A stretch of DNA of 32,242 nucleotides from Micromonosporaceae bacterium (lineage in GTDB: Bacteria; Actinomycetota; Actinomycetes; Mycobacteriales; Micromonosporaceae). Below the pieces are notes generated by a model, which was given only the letters and a program-made list of their open reading frames with translations, searched no databases and was not told the origin of the DNA. Positions 17,983 through 27,532 of the stretch are shown here, in pieces. Within the stretch, counting starts at the first letter, position 1, and each line of letters opens with the position of its first letter. The stretch spans positions 1 through 32,242 of the forward strand of contig JADGGF010000003.1 of assembly GCA_019690055.1 (NCBI GenBank), given 5' to 3'. A program made the translations under genes and the position numbers.

Positions 17983-18417
17983 TCAGACGGCGGCGAGGCG
18001 GTTGGCGATGCGGACGAAGCCGGCCCGGATCTCGTCGGGCGACGGCGGCGGAGTGGCCTCCACGACGGGGATCTCCTCCTCGTCCGCCTCGAGCGAGATG
18101 TCGACCTCGCTCTCCTCGTCGTACGCGGCGTCGTCGGCCTCCAGATCGGCGGCCTCCAGCTCGTCGGCGTCCAGTTCGTCTTCCAGTTCCTCAATCTCCC
18201 GGGCCGCCGCGATCGACTCGTTGATCGCGGCGTGGATCTCGTCGACCGAGGCGTGGGGATAGACCGGCTCGACGACCGCCAGCAGGTCCTCGTCGGCGAC
18301 GACCGTCTCGGCGAGCGACAAGGCGTGCGCCCGCTCGTAGGGGCCGCATACCACGGGTTCCCAGGACTCGTCGTCGTGGAGAGGCTCGAACGTGATGATC
18401 CAGGGCATCGCCTGCAT
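17983..18417 (-). CDS. Acidic hypothetical protein
   Basis: MQAMPWIITFEPLHDDESWEPVVCGPYERAHALSLAE... with a Glu/Asp-rich middle. GGAGGA 7 nt before ATG 18417; a longer GTG start at 18459 is also possible. Confidence 0.65.
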   Translation of the reverse strand: MQAMPWIITFEPLHDDESWEPVVCGPYERAHALSLAETVVADEDLLAVVEPVYPHASVDEIHAAINESIAAAREIEELEDELDADELEAADLEADDAAYDEESEVDISLEADEEEIPVVEATPPPSPDEIRAGFVRIANRLAAV

Positions 18418-18614
18418 CGGAGAATCCTCCGGCAGGTCCAGGGTTACCACATCTCCCACGGGCGTACCTTTCGCTCGGCCTGCTTGGCTCGGCGTGCTAT
18501 CGCCGCGACGGCGGTTACCCGAGGTCACCGACGCCGTGCGCTCATCATCGCCGCAACGGGCGCCCGGACCCGTGCGGCTCGCCGATACCGGTCGTTGTGG
18601 CAGGATGCGGCGGC

Positions 18615-18956
18615 ATGGATACCCTCCGGCTGATCCTGCTCTACGCCCACCTGGTGGGTTTCGCGGTGCTGCTCGGTGCCGCGGTCGCGCAGTACGTCGT
18701 CAAGCCCGTGCGGATCAACGCGCCCATGATCTGGGGCGCTGGGGCTCAGCTCGTCACGGGCGTCGCGCTGAGCGCTCCGTTCCCGCGGCCGTACGAACTG
18801 GACCCGGCCAAGCTCGTGGTCAAGTTCGTGCTCGCCCTGGCGATCTTCGTGATGGTGTTCTTCTCCCGCAAGCGCGACGTGGTCAGCTCGGGCCACTTCC
18901 TCGCGATCATCGGACTCACGCTGGTCAACGCAGCGGTGGCGGTCTTCTGGCGGTAG
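18615..18956 (+). CDS. Small membrane protein (about 4 TM)
   Basis: MDTLRLILLYAHLVGFAVLLGAAVAQYVVKPVRINAPMIWGAGAQLVTGVAL...; in-frame ATG 18615. Confidence 0.7.
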   Translation: MDTLRLILLYAHLVGFAVLLGAAVAQYVVKPVRINAPMIWGAGAQLVTGVALSAPFPRPYELDPAKLVVKFVLALAIFVMVFFSRKRDVVSSGHFLAIIGLTLVNAAVAVFWR

Positions 18957-18991
18957 GTGGCCGTCGTCTGGCGGGACGGTCATCTGGCGGT
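18936..18991 (+). repeat. 21-bp tandem duplication of a gene 3' end including the stop codon
   Basis: GTGGCGGTCTTCTGGCGGTAG / GTGGCCGTCGTCTGGCGGGAC / partial GGTCATCTGGCGGTG. Confidence 0.85.
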
Positions 18992-19225
18992 GACGCTGCG
19001 TGATGGCCCGCCGGTCGAGGGTCGGTTGGTCTGACGGGTGGGTCCGAGCCCGCTGGTGCGTGCGGCTTGTGATCTCTGTCGCCCGCCCGGACACGGAAGG
19101 GTCACGACCGCATAACGCCGTGGCGCCGCCCTATTGCGCAAGGGTGGAGTGGCCATTTCCGCGGCGTAATCTGCCGACCGTGGCATCGCCGCGTGTGGTG
19201 CGGTGATGGGAGGAAGGAGATCATC

Positions 19226-20305
19226 TTGCGCACAGCGCGAGGGATGAAGGTTGTTGCTGTCGCGGTGGCCGGCGGGCTGGCGCTGGCCGCGTGCGGCGAG
19301 GCACCTCAAGAGACGCCGGGCAACCAGTCGTCGGCCGGTACCTATCAGGCCTGCATGGTGACCGACATCGGCGGTATTGATGACCGCTCATTCAACACGT
19401 CCGCGTTCAAGGGCCTGACCAACGCTGCGGCCGAGAGCGACCTGTTCGCCGAGCCGGTCAACACGTCGTCCGAGTCTGAGGCCGACTACGAGCCGAACCT
19501 CACCCAGTACGCGCAGGGTGACTGCGACTTCATCCTGGCGGTGGGTGGCCTCATGGGCGACGCCACCAACAAGGTCGCCGCGCAGTTCCCCGACAAGCAG
19601 TTCGCGATCGTGGACTTCAAGGCGACGCCGAACAACGTCTTCTCGATGCAGTTCGACACCGCTCAGGCCGCTTTCCTCGCGGGCTACCTCGCGGCTGGCT
19701 ACAGCAAGACCGGCAAGGTGGCGACCTACGGTGGCCTGAACATCGACCCGGTCACGATCTTCATGGACGGCTTCGTCGACGGCGTGGCCTACTACAACGA
19801 GCAGAAGGGCACCAACGTCGAGGTGCTCGGCTGGGACAAGGCGTCGCGGAGCGGCACGTTCGCGGAGAGCTTCATCGACCAGGCCCGCGGCAAGGCGATC
19901 TCTGACGCCTTCGTCGCCCAGGGCGCCGACGTGATCATGCCGGTTGCCGGTGGTACCGGCCTCGGCACGGCCGCCGCGGCCCAGGCCTCCAACGGCCAGT
20001 ACGTGGTCATCTGGGTCGACATTGACGGCTGCGAGAGCGCGCAGCAGTACTGCAACGTGTTCCTCAGCACGGTCGTGAAGAACATTCCGGACCTCGTGAA
20101 GGAGGCCGCGCTGAAGGCCTCGACCACGAACGGCCTGCTCACCGGCGGCACGATCGGCACGCTGGCGAACAACGGAGTCTCGCTCGCCCCGTACCACGAG
20201 TTCGACGACGACATCCCCGCCGAGCTCAAGTCCGAGATCGAGCAGCTCAAGCAGGACATCATCTCCGGCAAGGTCAAGGTCGAGTCTCCGGCGCAGCCGA
20301 AGTAG
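19226..20305 (+). CDS. BMP family ABC transporter substrate-binding lipoprotein (nucleoside)
   Basis: TTG start with GGAGGAAGGAG upstream; lipobox LALAAC; MVTDIGGIDDRSFNTSAFKGL motif. Confidence 0.93.
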   Translation: MRTARGMKVVAVAVAGGLALAACGEAPQETPGNQSSAGTYQACMVTDIGGIDDRSFNTSAFKGLTNAAAESDLFAEPVNTSSESEADYEPNLTQYAQGDCDFILAVGGLMGDATNKVAAQFPDKQFAIVDFKATPNNVFSMQFDTAQAAFLAGYLAAGYSKTGKVATYGGLNIDPVTIFMDGFVDGVAYYNEQKGTNVEVLGWDKASRSGTFAESFIDQARGKAISDAFVAQGADVIMPVAGGTGLGTAAAAQASNGQYVVIWVDIDGCESAQQYCNVFLSTVVKNIPDLVKEAALKASTTNGLLTGGTIGTLANNGVSLAPYHEFDDDIPAELKSEIEQLKQDIISGKVKVESPAQPK

Positions 20306-20333
20306 TCCTGACCGGCGGTAGGTAGTGACATTG

Positions 20334-20374
20334 GGCCGGCCCCCGTGGTGAGATCATCGCCGTGGGGGCCGGCC
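20334..20374 (+). terminator. Intercistronic hairpin after the substrate-binding protein gene
   Basis: GGCCGGCCCCCGTGG-tgagatcatcg-CCGTGGGGGCCGGCC, 15 bp with two G.U pairs. Confidence 0.75.
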
Positions 20375-20404
20375 TCTGTTGAGAAATGCCTCTGTTGAGA
20401 GGTG
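20373..20404 (+). repeat. 16-bp tandem repeat spanning the start codon of the ATPase gene
   Basis: CCTCTGTTGAGAAATG / CCTCTGTTGAGAGGTG. Confidence 0.9.
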
Positions 20405-21928
20405 ATTGCGCTGAGACTCGAACTGCGTGGCATCACCAAGCGCTTCGGGGACCTGGTGGCCAACGATCACATCGATCTCACCGTCGAGCCGGGCGAGATC
20501 CACGCCCTGCTCGGTGAGAACGGGGCCGGTAAGTCGACGCTCATGAACGTCCTCTACGGCCTGTACCAGCCTGACGAGGGCGAGATCCTGGTCAACGGCG
20601 AGGCGGTCCGCATCCGGAGCCCGCGCGACGCCATCGCCCACGGCATCGGCATGGTGCACCAGCACTTCATGCTCGTGCCGGTCTTCACGGTCGCCGAGAA
20701 CGTGATGCTCGGTCACGAGTCGACGCGCGGCGGTTTGCTCGGGATGCTCGACCGGCGCCGGGCCCGGCGCGAGGTCATTGAGGTGTCGGAGCGGTTCGGG
20801 CTCGCGGTCGACCCCGACGCCACGATCGAGGACCTGCCGGTCGGCGTGCAACAGCGCGTCGAGATCATCAAGGCGTTGACCCGCGACGTCGAGCTCCTCG
20901 TCCTCGACGAGCCGACCGCGGTGCTCACCCCCCAGGAGACCGACGAGCTGCTCGAGGTCATGCGCACTCTCCGGGCCGCCGGGAAGTCGATCATCTTCAT
21001 CACCCACAAGCTCAAGGAGGTCAAGGCGATCGCGGACCGGATCACGGTGCTGCGCCGCGGCCGCGCCGTCGGGACCGCCGAGCCGTCGGCCAGCGAGGCC
21101 GAGCTCGCCTCGATGATGGTGGGCCGCTCGGTGCTGCTGCGTGTGGACAAGCAGCCGGCCAAGCCCGGTGAGGTGGTCCTGGAGGTCGCCGGGCTCGTGG
21201 TCAACGACGAGCGGGGGCATCGGGCGGTCGACGGCGTGGACCTCAGCGTGCGCAGCGGGGAGGTCCTTGGCATCGCCGGCGTGCAGGGCAACGGCCAGAC
21301 CGAGCTGGTCGAGACGATCATGGGGCTCCGCCGGCCCATCGCCGGGTCCGTGACGCTGGCCGGGGAGTCCCTGGCCGGCCGCACCACCAAGCAGATCCTC
21401 GCGGCCGGCGTGGGTTACGTGCCCGAGGACCGCAGCGTCGACGGCCTGGTCAAGGACTTCACCGTCGCCGAGAACCTGGTGCTCGACCTGTACGACCGGC
21501 CACCCTTCGGGACCCGGTTCACGCGGGACCTCGCGGCGGTGGACCGGTCCGCGCGCGAGCGCATCGAGCAGTTTGATATCCGAACCCCGTCGCACGACGT
21601 TCCGGCGGCCACTCTCTCCGGGGGTAACCAGCAGAAGGTCATCGTGGCCCGCGAGTTCTCCCGGCCGCTCAAGCTCTTCGTGGCCGCCCAGCCGACGCGG
21701 GGCGTCGACGTGGGCTCGATCGAGTTCATCCACCGGCAGATCATTCACGAACGCGACATCGGAACGGCGGTGCTGTTGGTGACGAGCGAACTGGACGAGG
21801 TGGTCGCGCTGGCCGACCGGATCGCGGTGATGTACCGCGGCCGGATTCTGGCCATCGTGTCGCCGGAGACACCGCGCGACCAGCTGGGCCTGCTCATGGC
21901 CGGGGTGACCAGCGGAGTCGCGGCATGA
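20402..21928 (+). CDS. ABC transporter ATP-binding protein, two NBDs (BMP/nucleoside type)
   Basis: [38 protein letters not shown]; second [29 protein letters not shown]. Confidence 0.94.
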   Translation: MIALRLELRGITKRFGDLVANDHIDLTVEPGEIHALLGENGAGKSTLMNVLYGLYQPDEGEILVNGEAVRIRSPRDAIAHGIGMVHQHFMLVPVFTVAENVMLGHESTRGGLLGMLDRRRARREVIEVSERFGLAVDPDATIEDLPVGVQQRVEIIKALTRDVELLVLDEPTAVLTPQETDELLEVMRTLRAAGKSIIFITHKLKEVKAIADRITVLRRGRAVGTAEPSASEAELASMMVGRSVLLRVDKQPAKPGEVVLEVAGLVVNDERGHRAVDGVDLSVRSGEVLGIAGVQGNGQTELVETIMGLRRPIAGSVTLAGESLAGRTTKQILAAGVGYVPEDRSVDGLVKDFTVAENLVLDLYDRPPFGTRFTRDLAAVDRSARERIEQFDIRTPSHDVPAATLSGGNQQKVIVAREFSRPLKLFVAAQPTRGVDVGSIEFIHRQIIHERDIGTAVLLVTSELDEVVALADRIAVMYRGRILAIVSPETPRDQLGLLMAGVTSGVAA

Positions 21929-23238
21929 CCGCCGACGCTGTCCCGCCGACCCGCGGCCAGGCGGGCGACGCCCCCTCCGCGGCCGAGCCGTCCGGCCCTG
22001 CCGGGCCGGAGCCGTTCGCCGCCCGGTTCCTGCGAGGGCTGTGGCGCAGCAACACGGTCACGATCACCGTGCTGGCGATCGTGCTCGCCATGGTGGTCGG
22101 GGCGCTCCTGATCATCATCTCCGATGCCAAGATCCGCGCGATGTACGGCTACTTCTTCGCACGGCCGTCGGACGCGCTCTCGGCGAGTTGGCACAAGGTC
22201 AGCGACGCGTACGCCAACCTCTTCAAGGGATCGATCATCAACCCGGACACGGTGGCGCTGACCCTGCGCGGGCAGCCCGGCGGCGGCTGGGACCGCGTGT
22301 TCTTCCCGATCTCCGAGACTCTGACCTACGCGGCCCCCTTGGCCTTCACGGGTCTGGCGTTCGCGCTCGCCTTCCGTGGCGGTTTGTTCAACATCGGCGT
22401 CCAGGGCCAGGCGATCATGGGTGCGATCGGGGCCGGGCTCACGGGCTTCCTGCTCCCGCTGCCGGTCGGGGTGCACCTGGTGGTGGCGCTGCTCGCCGGG
22501 GCCTTCGGAGGTGCGTTGTGGGGCTTCATTCCGGGTTTCCTGAAGGCCCGGACGGGCGCCCACGAGGTCATCACCACGATCATGCTCAACTACGTGGCCC
22601 TGTACTTCCTGGGCTGGCTCATCATCCAGAACGGCATCCGGATGACCGGCCGCACTGACGCGATCAGCGAGCCGGTCGACCGCTCGGCGGCGTTGCCCCG
22701 CCTGCTCGAGCCGCTCGGCCCGAGCCTGCGGATGAACCTCGGCATCGTGGTCGCGGTCCTCGCCACCTGGGCCGTGGCCTGGCTGCTACGCCGCTCGACG
22801 TTCGGCTTCGAGCTGCGTGCGGTCGGGCTGAACCCTGACGCCTCCCGCACCGCCGGCATCAGCGTCGCCGTCACCACCACGCTGGTCATGACGGTCGCCG
22901 GTGCGCTCGCCGGGCTGGGTGGTTCGGCCATCGTGCTCGGCACCGCGTTCAGCCTGACCAACGCGGTCGTGGGCAGTGTCGGTTTCGACGGCCTGCTGGT
23001 CGGCCTGCTCGGCCGGGCCAAGCCGTGGGGGGTGCTGCTGGCCGCCCTGTTCTTCGGCGCCCTGCAGGCCGGCGGGAACCGGATGCAGTCGGTTTCCAAC
23101 ATCTCGCTGGAGCTGGTCAACGTGATCCAGGCGGTCATCGTGGTCTTCGTCGCGGCGCCCGCGCTGGTGAGCGCGGTCTTCCGCCTGCGCGCGGCAACGG
23201 CCGCGGACCTGCAGACCGGCATGGCGAAGGGCTGGTGA
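21925..23238 (+). CDS. ABC transporter permease (nucleoside type, NupP-like)
   Basis: [36 protein letters not shown] overlap with the ATPase gene. Confidence 0.93.
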   Translation: MTADAVPPTRGQAGDAPSAAEPSGPAGPEPFAARFLRGLWRSNTVTITVLAIVLAMVVGALLIIISDAKIRAMYGYFFARPSDALSASWHKVSDAYANLFKGSIINPDTVALTLRGQPGGGWDRVFFPISETLTYAAPLAFTGLAFALAFRGGLFNIGVQGQAIMGAIGAGLTGFLLPLPVGVHLVVALLAGAFGGALWGFIPGFLKARTGAHEVITTIMLNYVALYFLGWLIIQNGIRMTGRTDAISEPVDRSAALPRLLEPLGPSLRMNLGIVVAVLATWAVAWLLRRSTFGFELRAVGLNPDASRTAGISVAVTTTLVMTVAGALAGLGGSAIVLGTAFSLTNAVVGSVGFDGLLVGLLGRAKPWGVLLAALFFGALQAGGNRMQSVSNISLELVNVIQAVIVVFVAAPALVSAVFRLRAATAADLQTGMAKGW

Positions 23239-23239
23239 C

Positions 23240-24523
23240 ATGACCTCGACGACGGTAGATGACCCGACGGTCGCCGAGCCGGTGCGGTTCTGGACCCGGC
23301 AGCGCCGCGTCGGGCTGGGCTTCGCGATCGCGGGCGTGCTCGCGGCGTCGATCTTCGGGCCGCTCGCGACCGAGCGGCAGGCCCGGATCACGTTGGCGGA
23401 GACCGTGGCGGGGACCTCGGTGGGCATCACGGGTACGGTCGGTGCCGTCCTGTTTGGACTGATCGCCGCAGCCGCCGGAGTGGCGATCTTCGTGGGTGTC
23501 CCGCGTCGCTGGTTCGCGGTGCTCGTCGGCCTGGGCATCGTGGCGGTGGTGCTGGCGTTCCTGTGCTGGCAGATCTCGCAGGCGCCCGAGGGTCGCAACA
23601 TCATGCCGCTGGGCGACGTGGCGCGCACGACGCTGTTGCTCGCCCTGCCGTTGATCCTCGGCTCGCTCGCCGGCGTGCTGTGCGAACGGTCGGGCGTCAT
23701 CAACGTGGCGATCGAAGGCCAGTTCCTCATGGGCGCCTTCGGCGCGGCGCTGGGCGCCACCGTGGCCGGGACGGTCTGGGTGGGCCTGATCGCGGCGGCC
23801 ATCGGCGGCCTGGTTATCGCCGCGATGCTCGCCGTGCTGGCGATCCGCTACCTGGTCGACCAGGTCGTGCTCGGCATCGTGCTCAACGTCTTCGCGCTCG
23901 GGCTCACGGGCTTCCTCTACAAGCAGATCATGGCCCACGACCAGACCGCCTACAACCAGCCGTCGCGGGTGCCGACGTGGGACATTCCGGTCCTGTCCGA
24001 CATCCCCCTTCTCGGCCCGGTGCTGTTCCGGGCCAACGTCTTCACGTACGGAGCGCTGGCCCTGGTCGTGATAGTCCACTTCGGACTGACTCGGACCCGG
24101 TGGGGCCTGCGGACGCGAGCGGTCGGGGAGCACCCGACCGCAGCCGACACGGTCGGCGTGAAGGTGCTCGCGCTGCGCTACCGCAACGTGCTGCTCGCTG
24201 GTCTGGTGGCGGGATTCGGCGGCGCCTACTTCACCCTGTGGTCGACGACGAACTTCAACCTCGGCATGACCAACGGCGCCGGGTTCATCGCGCTGGCGGC
24301 GATGATCTTCGGGCGGTGGACTCCGATCGGGGCCCTGCTGGCGTCGCTGTTCTTCGGCTTCAGCAGCGCGCTCGCGTTCTTCCTGGGCGCGATCGCGAGC
24401 CCGATCCCCAGCCAGTTCCTCAACATGCTGCCCTATGTCGCCACGATCATCGCGGTGGCCGGGCTGGTCGGACGGGTGCGCGCGCCGGCGGCCGACGGAC
24501 GACCGTACGTGAAGGGACAGTAG
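23240..24523 (+). CDS. ABC transporter permease (nucleoside type, NupQ-like)
   Basis: LAGVLCERSGVINVAIEGQFLMGAFGAALGATV; directly follows the first permease. Confidence 0.93.
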   Translation: MTSTTVDDPTVAEPVRFWTRQRRVGLGFAIAGVLAASIFGPLATERQARITLAETVAGTSVGITGTVGAVLFGLIAAAAGVAIFVGVPRRWFAVLVGLGIVAVVLAFLCWQISQAPEGRNIMPLGDVARTTLLLALPLILGSLAGVLCERSGVINVAIEGQFLMGAFGAALGATVAGTVWVGLIAAAIGGLVIAAMLAVLAIRYLVDQVVLGIVLNVFALGLTGFLYKQIMAHDQTAYNQPSRVPTWDIPVLSDIPLLGPVLFRANVFTYGALALVVIVHFGLTRTRWGLRTRAVGEHPTAADTVGVKVLALRYRNVLLAGLVAGFGGAYFTLWSTTNFNLGMTNGAGFIALAAMIFGRWTPIGALLASLFFGFSSALAFFLGAIASPIPSQFLNMLPYVATIIAVAGLVGRVRAPAADGRPYVKGQ

Positions 24524-24525
24524 GC

Positions 24526-25245
24526 GTGTCCTCAGTGGACTCGTCGGCGTCAGTGGACTGGTCCGCGTTGCGGGCCGCGGCGACCGAGGCGATGTCGCGG
24601 GCCTACGCGCCGTACTCGAATTTCCCGGTCGGCGTGGCCGGCCTGGTCGACGACGGCCGGGTCGTGGTCGGCTGCAACGTGGAGAACGCCTCCTACGGCG
24701 TGACGCTCTGCGCCGAGTGCGGGTTGGTCAGCTCCCTGATCGCCACGGGCGGCGGACGCCTCGTGGCGGTGGCCTGTGTGGACCGGACCGGCGCGCCGCT
24801 GATGCCGTGCGGCCGCTGTCGCCAGCTGCTCTGGGAGCACGGCGGCCCGCAGTGCCTGGTCGACCACCGGGACGGCCCGCTTCCCTTGTCGGCCCTGCTG
24901 CCGCACGCCTTCGGCCCGGACGACCTGCACGAGCCGCTGCACCCACCCGCCCTGCCGCCTCGGCTGCGCCAGTATCACGGCCAGGGCACCGTGTTCGTGC
25001 ACCCCGACGTCGACCGCGGGCAGCAGGTGTGGACGGCGTACTGGGAACGATCCGCCGGGCCGCAGGACGGCCGCGGCATCCTCGAGGAGGGTCCGATGTG
25101 GACTGACGTGGCGGACGGCGTGGCCTGGGGCCGGGCCCGCACGCCGCGCGTGATCGTGGTGGACGCCGATGGTGAGCTGGCCTGGGCCGGCACCGGTCCA
25201 GCTCCGGCCGAGATCGGTCGGGTCTGGTCGGAGGAGGGCGCATGA
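24526..25245 (+). CDS. cdd: Cytidine deaminase with C-terminal extension (239 aa)
   Basis: YAPYSNFPVGVAGL, CNVENASYGVTLCAECG, PCGRCRQLLWE. In-frame GTG 24526 within ORF 23563-25245. About 95 extra residues after the CDA domain. Confidence 0.92.
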   Translation: MSSVDSSASVDWSALRAAATEAMSRAYAPYSNFPVGVAGLVDDGRVVVGCNVENASYGVTLCAECGLVSSLIATGGGRLVAVACVDRTGAPLMPCGRCRQLLWEHGGPQCLVDHRDGPLPLSALLPHAFGPDDLHEPLHPPALPPRLRQYHGQGTVFVHPDVDRGQQVWTAYWERSAGPQDGRGILEEGPMWTDVADGVAWGRARTPRVIVVDADGELAWAGTGPAPAEIGRVWSEEGA

Positions 25246-26678
25246 CCGCGGATGGCCGTGGCACAGCCGGGCGGGCGGCCCAGACCGTACGGTCAGCCCA
25301 GACCGTACGGCCGACCACCGCGACGTCGCGGCGACGGCCGCGCGTTGAGCCGTTTGCCGCGGTCGATGTCATCGCCACCAAGCGGGACGGCGGGCGGCTG
25401 TCGGACGAGCAGATCGACTGGGTCATCGACGCCTACACCCGCGGCGTGGTGGCCGACGAGCAGATGTCGGCGCTGGCCATGGCGATCCTGCTGCGGGGGA
25501 TGACCGACGCCGAGGTGGCCCGGTGGACGGCCGCCATGGTGGCCTCCGGTGATCGGCTGGATCTGTCTGCTGTGGACCGACCGACCGTGGACAAGCACTC
25601 GACGGGGGGAGTGGGCGACAAGATCACCCTGCCACTGACCCCGCTGGTCGCGGCCTGCGGGGCGGCCGTGCCCCAGCTGTCGGGGCGGGGCCTCGGTCAC
25701 ACCGGTGGCACGCTGGACAAGCTGGAGTCGATCCCCGGCTTCCGGGTGGCGCTGACCAACCGGCAGTTCGTGCGACAGCTCCGCACCGTCGGGGCGGCGA
25801 TCTGCGCCGCTGGCGAGGGGCTGGCCCCGGCCGACCGCAAGCTCTACGCCCTGCGCGACGTCACCGCGACCGTCGAGTCGATACCGCTCATCGCCAGCTC
25901 GATCATGAGCAAGAAGATCGCCGAGGGCACGAGCGCGCTGGTGCTCGACGTCAAGGTGGGCACGGGCGCCTTCATGAAGTCCCTCGACGACGCCCGGGAG
26001 CTGGCCCGCACGATGGTGGACATCGGCACCGCGCAGGGCGTCCGGACGGTGGCCCTGCTCACCGGTATGTCCACCCCGCTCGGCCACGCCATCGGCAACG
26101 CGGTCAAGGTCGCCGAGTCGGTCGAGGTGCTCGCCGGCGGTGGACCGGCCGACGTCGTCGAGCTCGTGCTCACCCTGGCCCGCGAGATGCTGGGCTGCGT
26201 CGGACTGTCCCATGTGGACCCTGCGGACGTGCTGGCCTCGGGGAAGGCGATGGATACCTGGCGGGCGATGGTGCGCGCCCAGGGCGGTGACCCCGACGCG
26301 CCGCTGCCGGAGGCCCGCGAGCGCGAGCTGGTGCGGGCGACGAAGGCGGGGTTCGTGACGGCGGTCGACGCCTACGCGATGGGGGTGGCGGCGTGGCGGC
26401 TCGGCGCGGGCCGGGCGCGCAAGGAGGACCCGGTCAGCCCGGCTGCGGGCATGGTGCTGCACCGCCGCCCCGGCGATCGGGTCCGGCCGGGCGACGTGCT
26501 CTACGAGCTGCGGGCCGATGACGCGTCCCGCATTCCCGCCGCGGCGGAGGTCGCCGCGACGGCGGTGACGATCGGCCGGACCGCCCCGCCGCCCGCCCCG
26601 CTGGTGCTGGACCGGGTGGCCGCGCCGGAGCACCCGCGCGGCGGAGGTGGGCGTCGCCGGCGGGCCGGTTCGGGCTAG
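25242..26678 (+). CDS. deoA: Thymidine phosphorylase
   Basis: DKHSTGGVGDKITLPLTPLVAACGAAVPQLSGRGLGHTGGTLDKLESIPGF. ATGA overlap with cdd. Confidence 0.96.
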   Translation: MTADGRGTAGRAAQTVRSAQTVRPTTATSRRRPRVEPFAAVDVIATKRDGGRLSDEQIDWVIDAYTRGVVADEQMSALAMAILLRGMTDAEVARWTAAMVASGDRLDLSAVDRPTVDKHSTGGVGDKITLPLTPLVAACGAAVPQLSGRGLGHTGGTLDKLESIPGFRVALTNRQFVRQLRTVGAAICAAGEGLAPADRKLYALRDVTATVESIPLIASSIMSKKIAEGTSALVLDVKVGTGAFMKSLDDARELARTMVDIGTAQGVRTVALLTGMSTPLGHAIGNAVKVAESVEVLAGGGPADVVELVLTLAREMLGCVGLSHVDPADVLASGKAMDTWRAMVRAQGGDPDAPLPEARERELVRATKAGFVTAVDAYAMGVAAWRLGAGRARKEDPVSPAAGMVLHRRPGDRVRPGDVLYELRADDASRIPAAAEVAATAVTIGRTAPPPAPLVLDRVAAPEHPRGGGGRRRRAGSG

Positions 26679-26735
26679 AGTTCGCAGGCAGCCTGGAAGT
26701 TCGCAGGTCGCCTGGAGTTCGCACGCCGGGCGCCT
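26679..26735. repeat. 18-19-bp tandem repeat directly after the deoA stop
   Basis: AGTTCGCAGGCAGCCTGGA / AGTTCGCAGGTCGCCTGG / AGTTCGCACGCCGGGCGCC. Confidence 0.8.
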
Positions 26736-26786
26736 GTGGTGTCCTGTGAGGACGGGCCGCGACGACCACCACTGGGGGTGCCTTCC

Positions 26787-27479
26787 GTGACCGTTCCCGC
26801 ACCCGACCCGCATCGGGTTCGAGCCGCCAGCATCGAGACACTTCGCCAGCTCGACCTGCCGTCGCCGCCACCGCAGTTTCGGCTGCTCTGGCAACCGGGC
26901 GACCGCGTCGAGCTACGGCCGCCGAGCGAGATCGAAGGCCGTGCCGCGATCCTCAACGTCGTGTACGCCCGCTGCTACGGCATGCCCAGCCAGGCGGCGA
27001 TGAGCTGGCTGCTCGACGCGCACCTGCTGGACCACCTCACCAAGCCCGAGTGGAGCTTCCTCGCCGCCGAGGACAGCCCGGACGTGGTGCAGCACCCGTC
27101 GTTCACGCTGCACCTGGAGGCGATCTACGCACTGGCCTGGCTGCTGGGACTGGTGCCCGAGATCGACCCGCGGGAGCCGGCACCGAGCGAGTTGATCGAG
27201 AAGCTGCCGCACCTGCCGTCCAAGGAGTCGTTCTCGGACTGGCGCACCCGGGCCAACCCCACACTCGCCCCCGCGTCGGAGGCCGCCGCCGCGCTGGACC
27301 TGATCTACTGCCTGGACTGGGCCTACCTGGAGGCGGAGCGGCGCCGGATCCGACTGCCCGGGCTCGTGCACTCCAAGCTCATCGCCCAGCGCCGGTGGGC
27401 CCTGGCCTGGTCGGTGATCTTCCGCGGCCCCTACCAGGAACCCCCGCGGGGCTGGGAAGAGATCGACCTCGACGTGTAA
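26787..27479 (+). CDS. DUF4272-like protein
   Basis: GTG 26787; IEGRAAILNVVYARCYG..ALAWLLGLVPEIDP..LIYCLDWAYLEAE; fits DUF4272 by recall. Confidence 0.75.
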   Translation: MTVPAPDPHRVRAASIETLRQLDLPSPPPQFRLLWQPGDRVELRPPSEIEGRAAILNVVYARCYGMPSQAAMSWLLDAHLLDHLTKPEWSFLAAEDSPDVVQHPSFTLHLEAIYALAWLLGLVPEIDPREPAPSELIEKLPHLPSKESFSDWRTRANPTLAPASEAAAALDLIYCLDWAYLEAERRRIRLPGLVHSKLIAQRRWALAWSVIFRGPYQEPPRGWEEIDLDV

Positions 27480-27532
27480 CTCCTCGACGGCGACTCCTCG
27501 GCGGGCGATTCCTCAGCGGGTACGTGGCGGCG

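Noticed and set aside
18957-19225. Possible purine/nucleoside riboswitch before the BMP gene
   Set aside because: No conserved riboswitch core could be recognised by eye; only a local hairpin is supported.
21270-21310. Second NBD of the ABC ATPase lacks a canonical Walker A (GVQGNGQTE)
   Set aside because: Degenerate second NBD is normal for BMP/sugar-type twin-NBD ATPases, so not novel.
20354-21748. 464-aa minus-strand ORF
   Set aside because: Antisense to the ABC ATPase; shadow composition.
25293-26894. 533-aa minus-strand ORF
   Set aside because: Antisense to deoA, which has unmistakable motifs.
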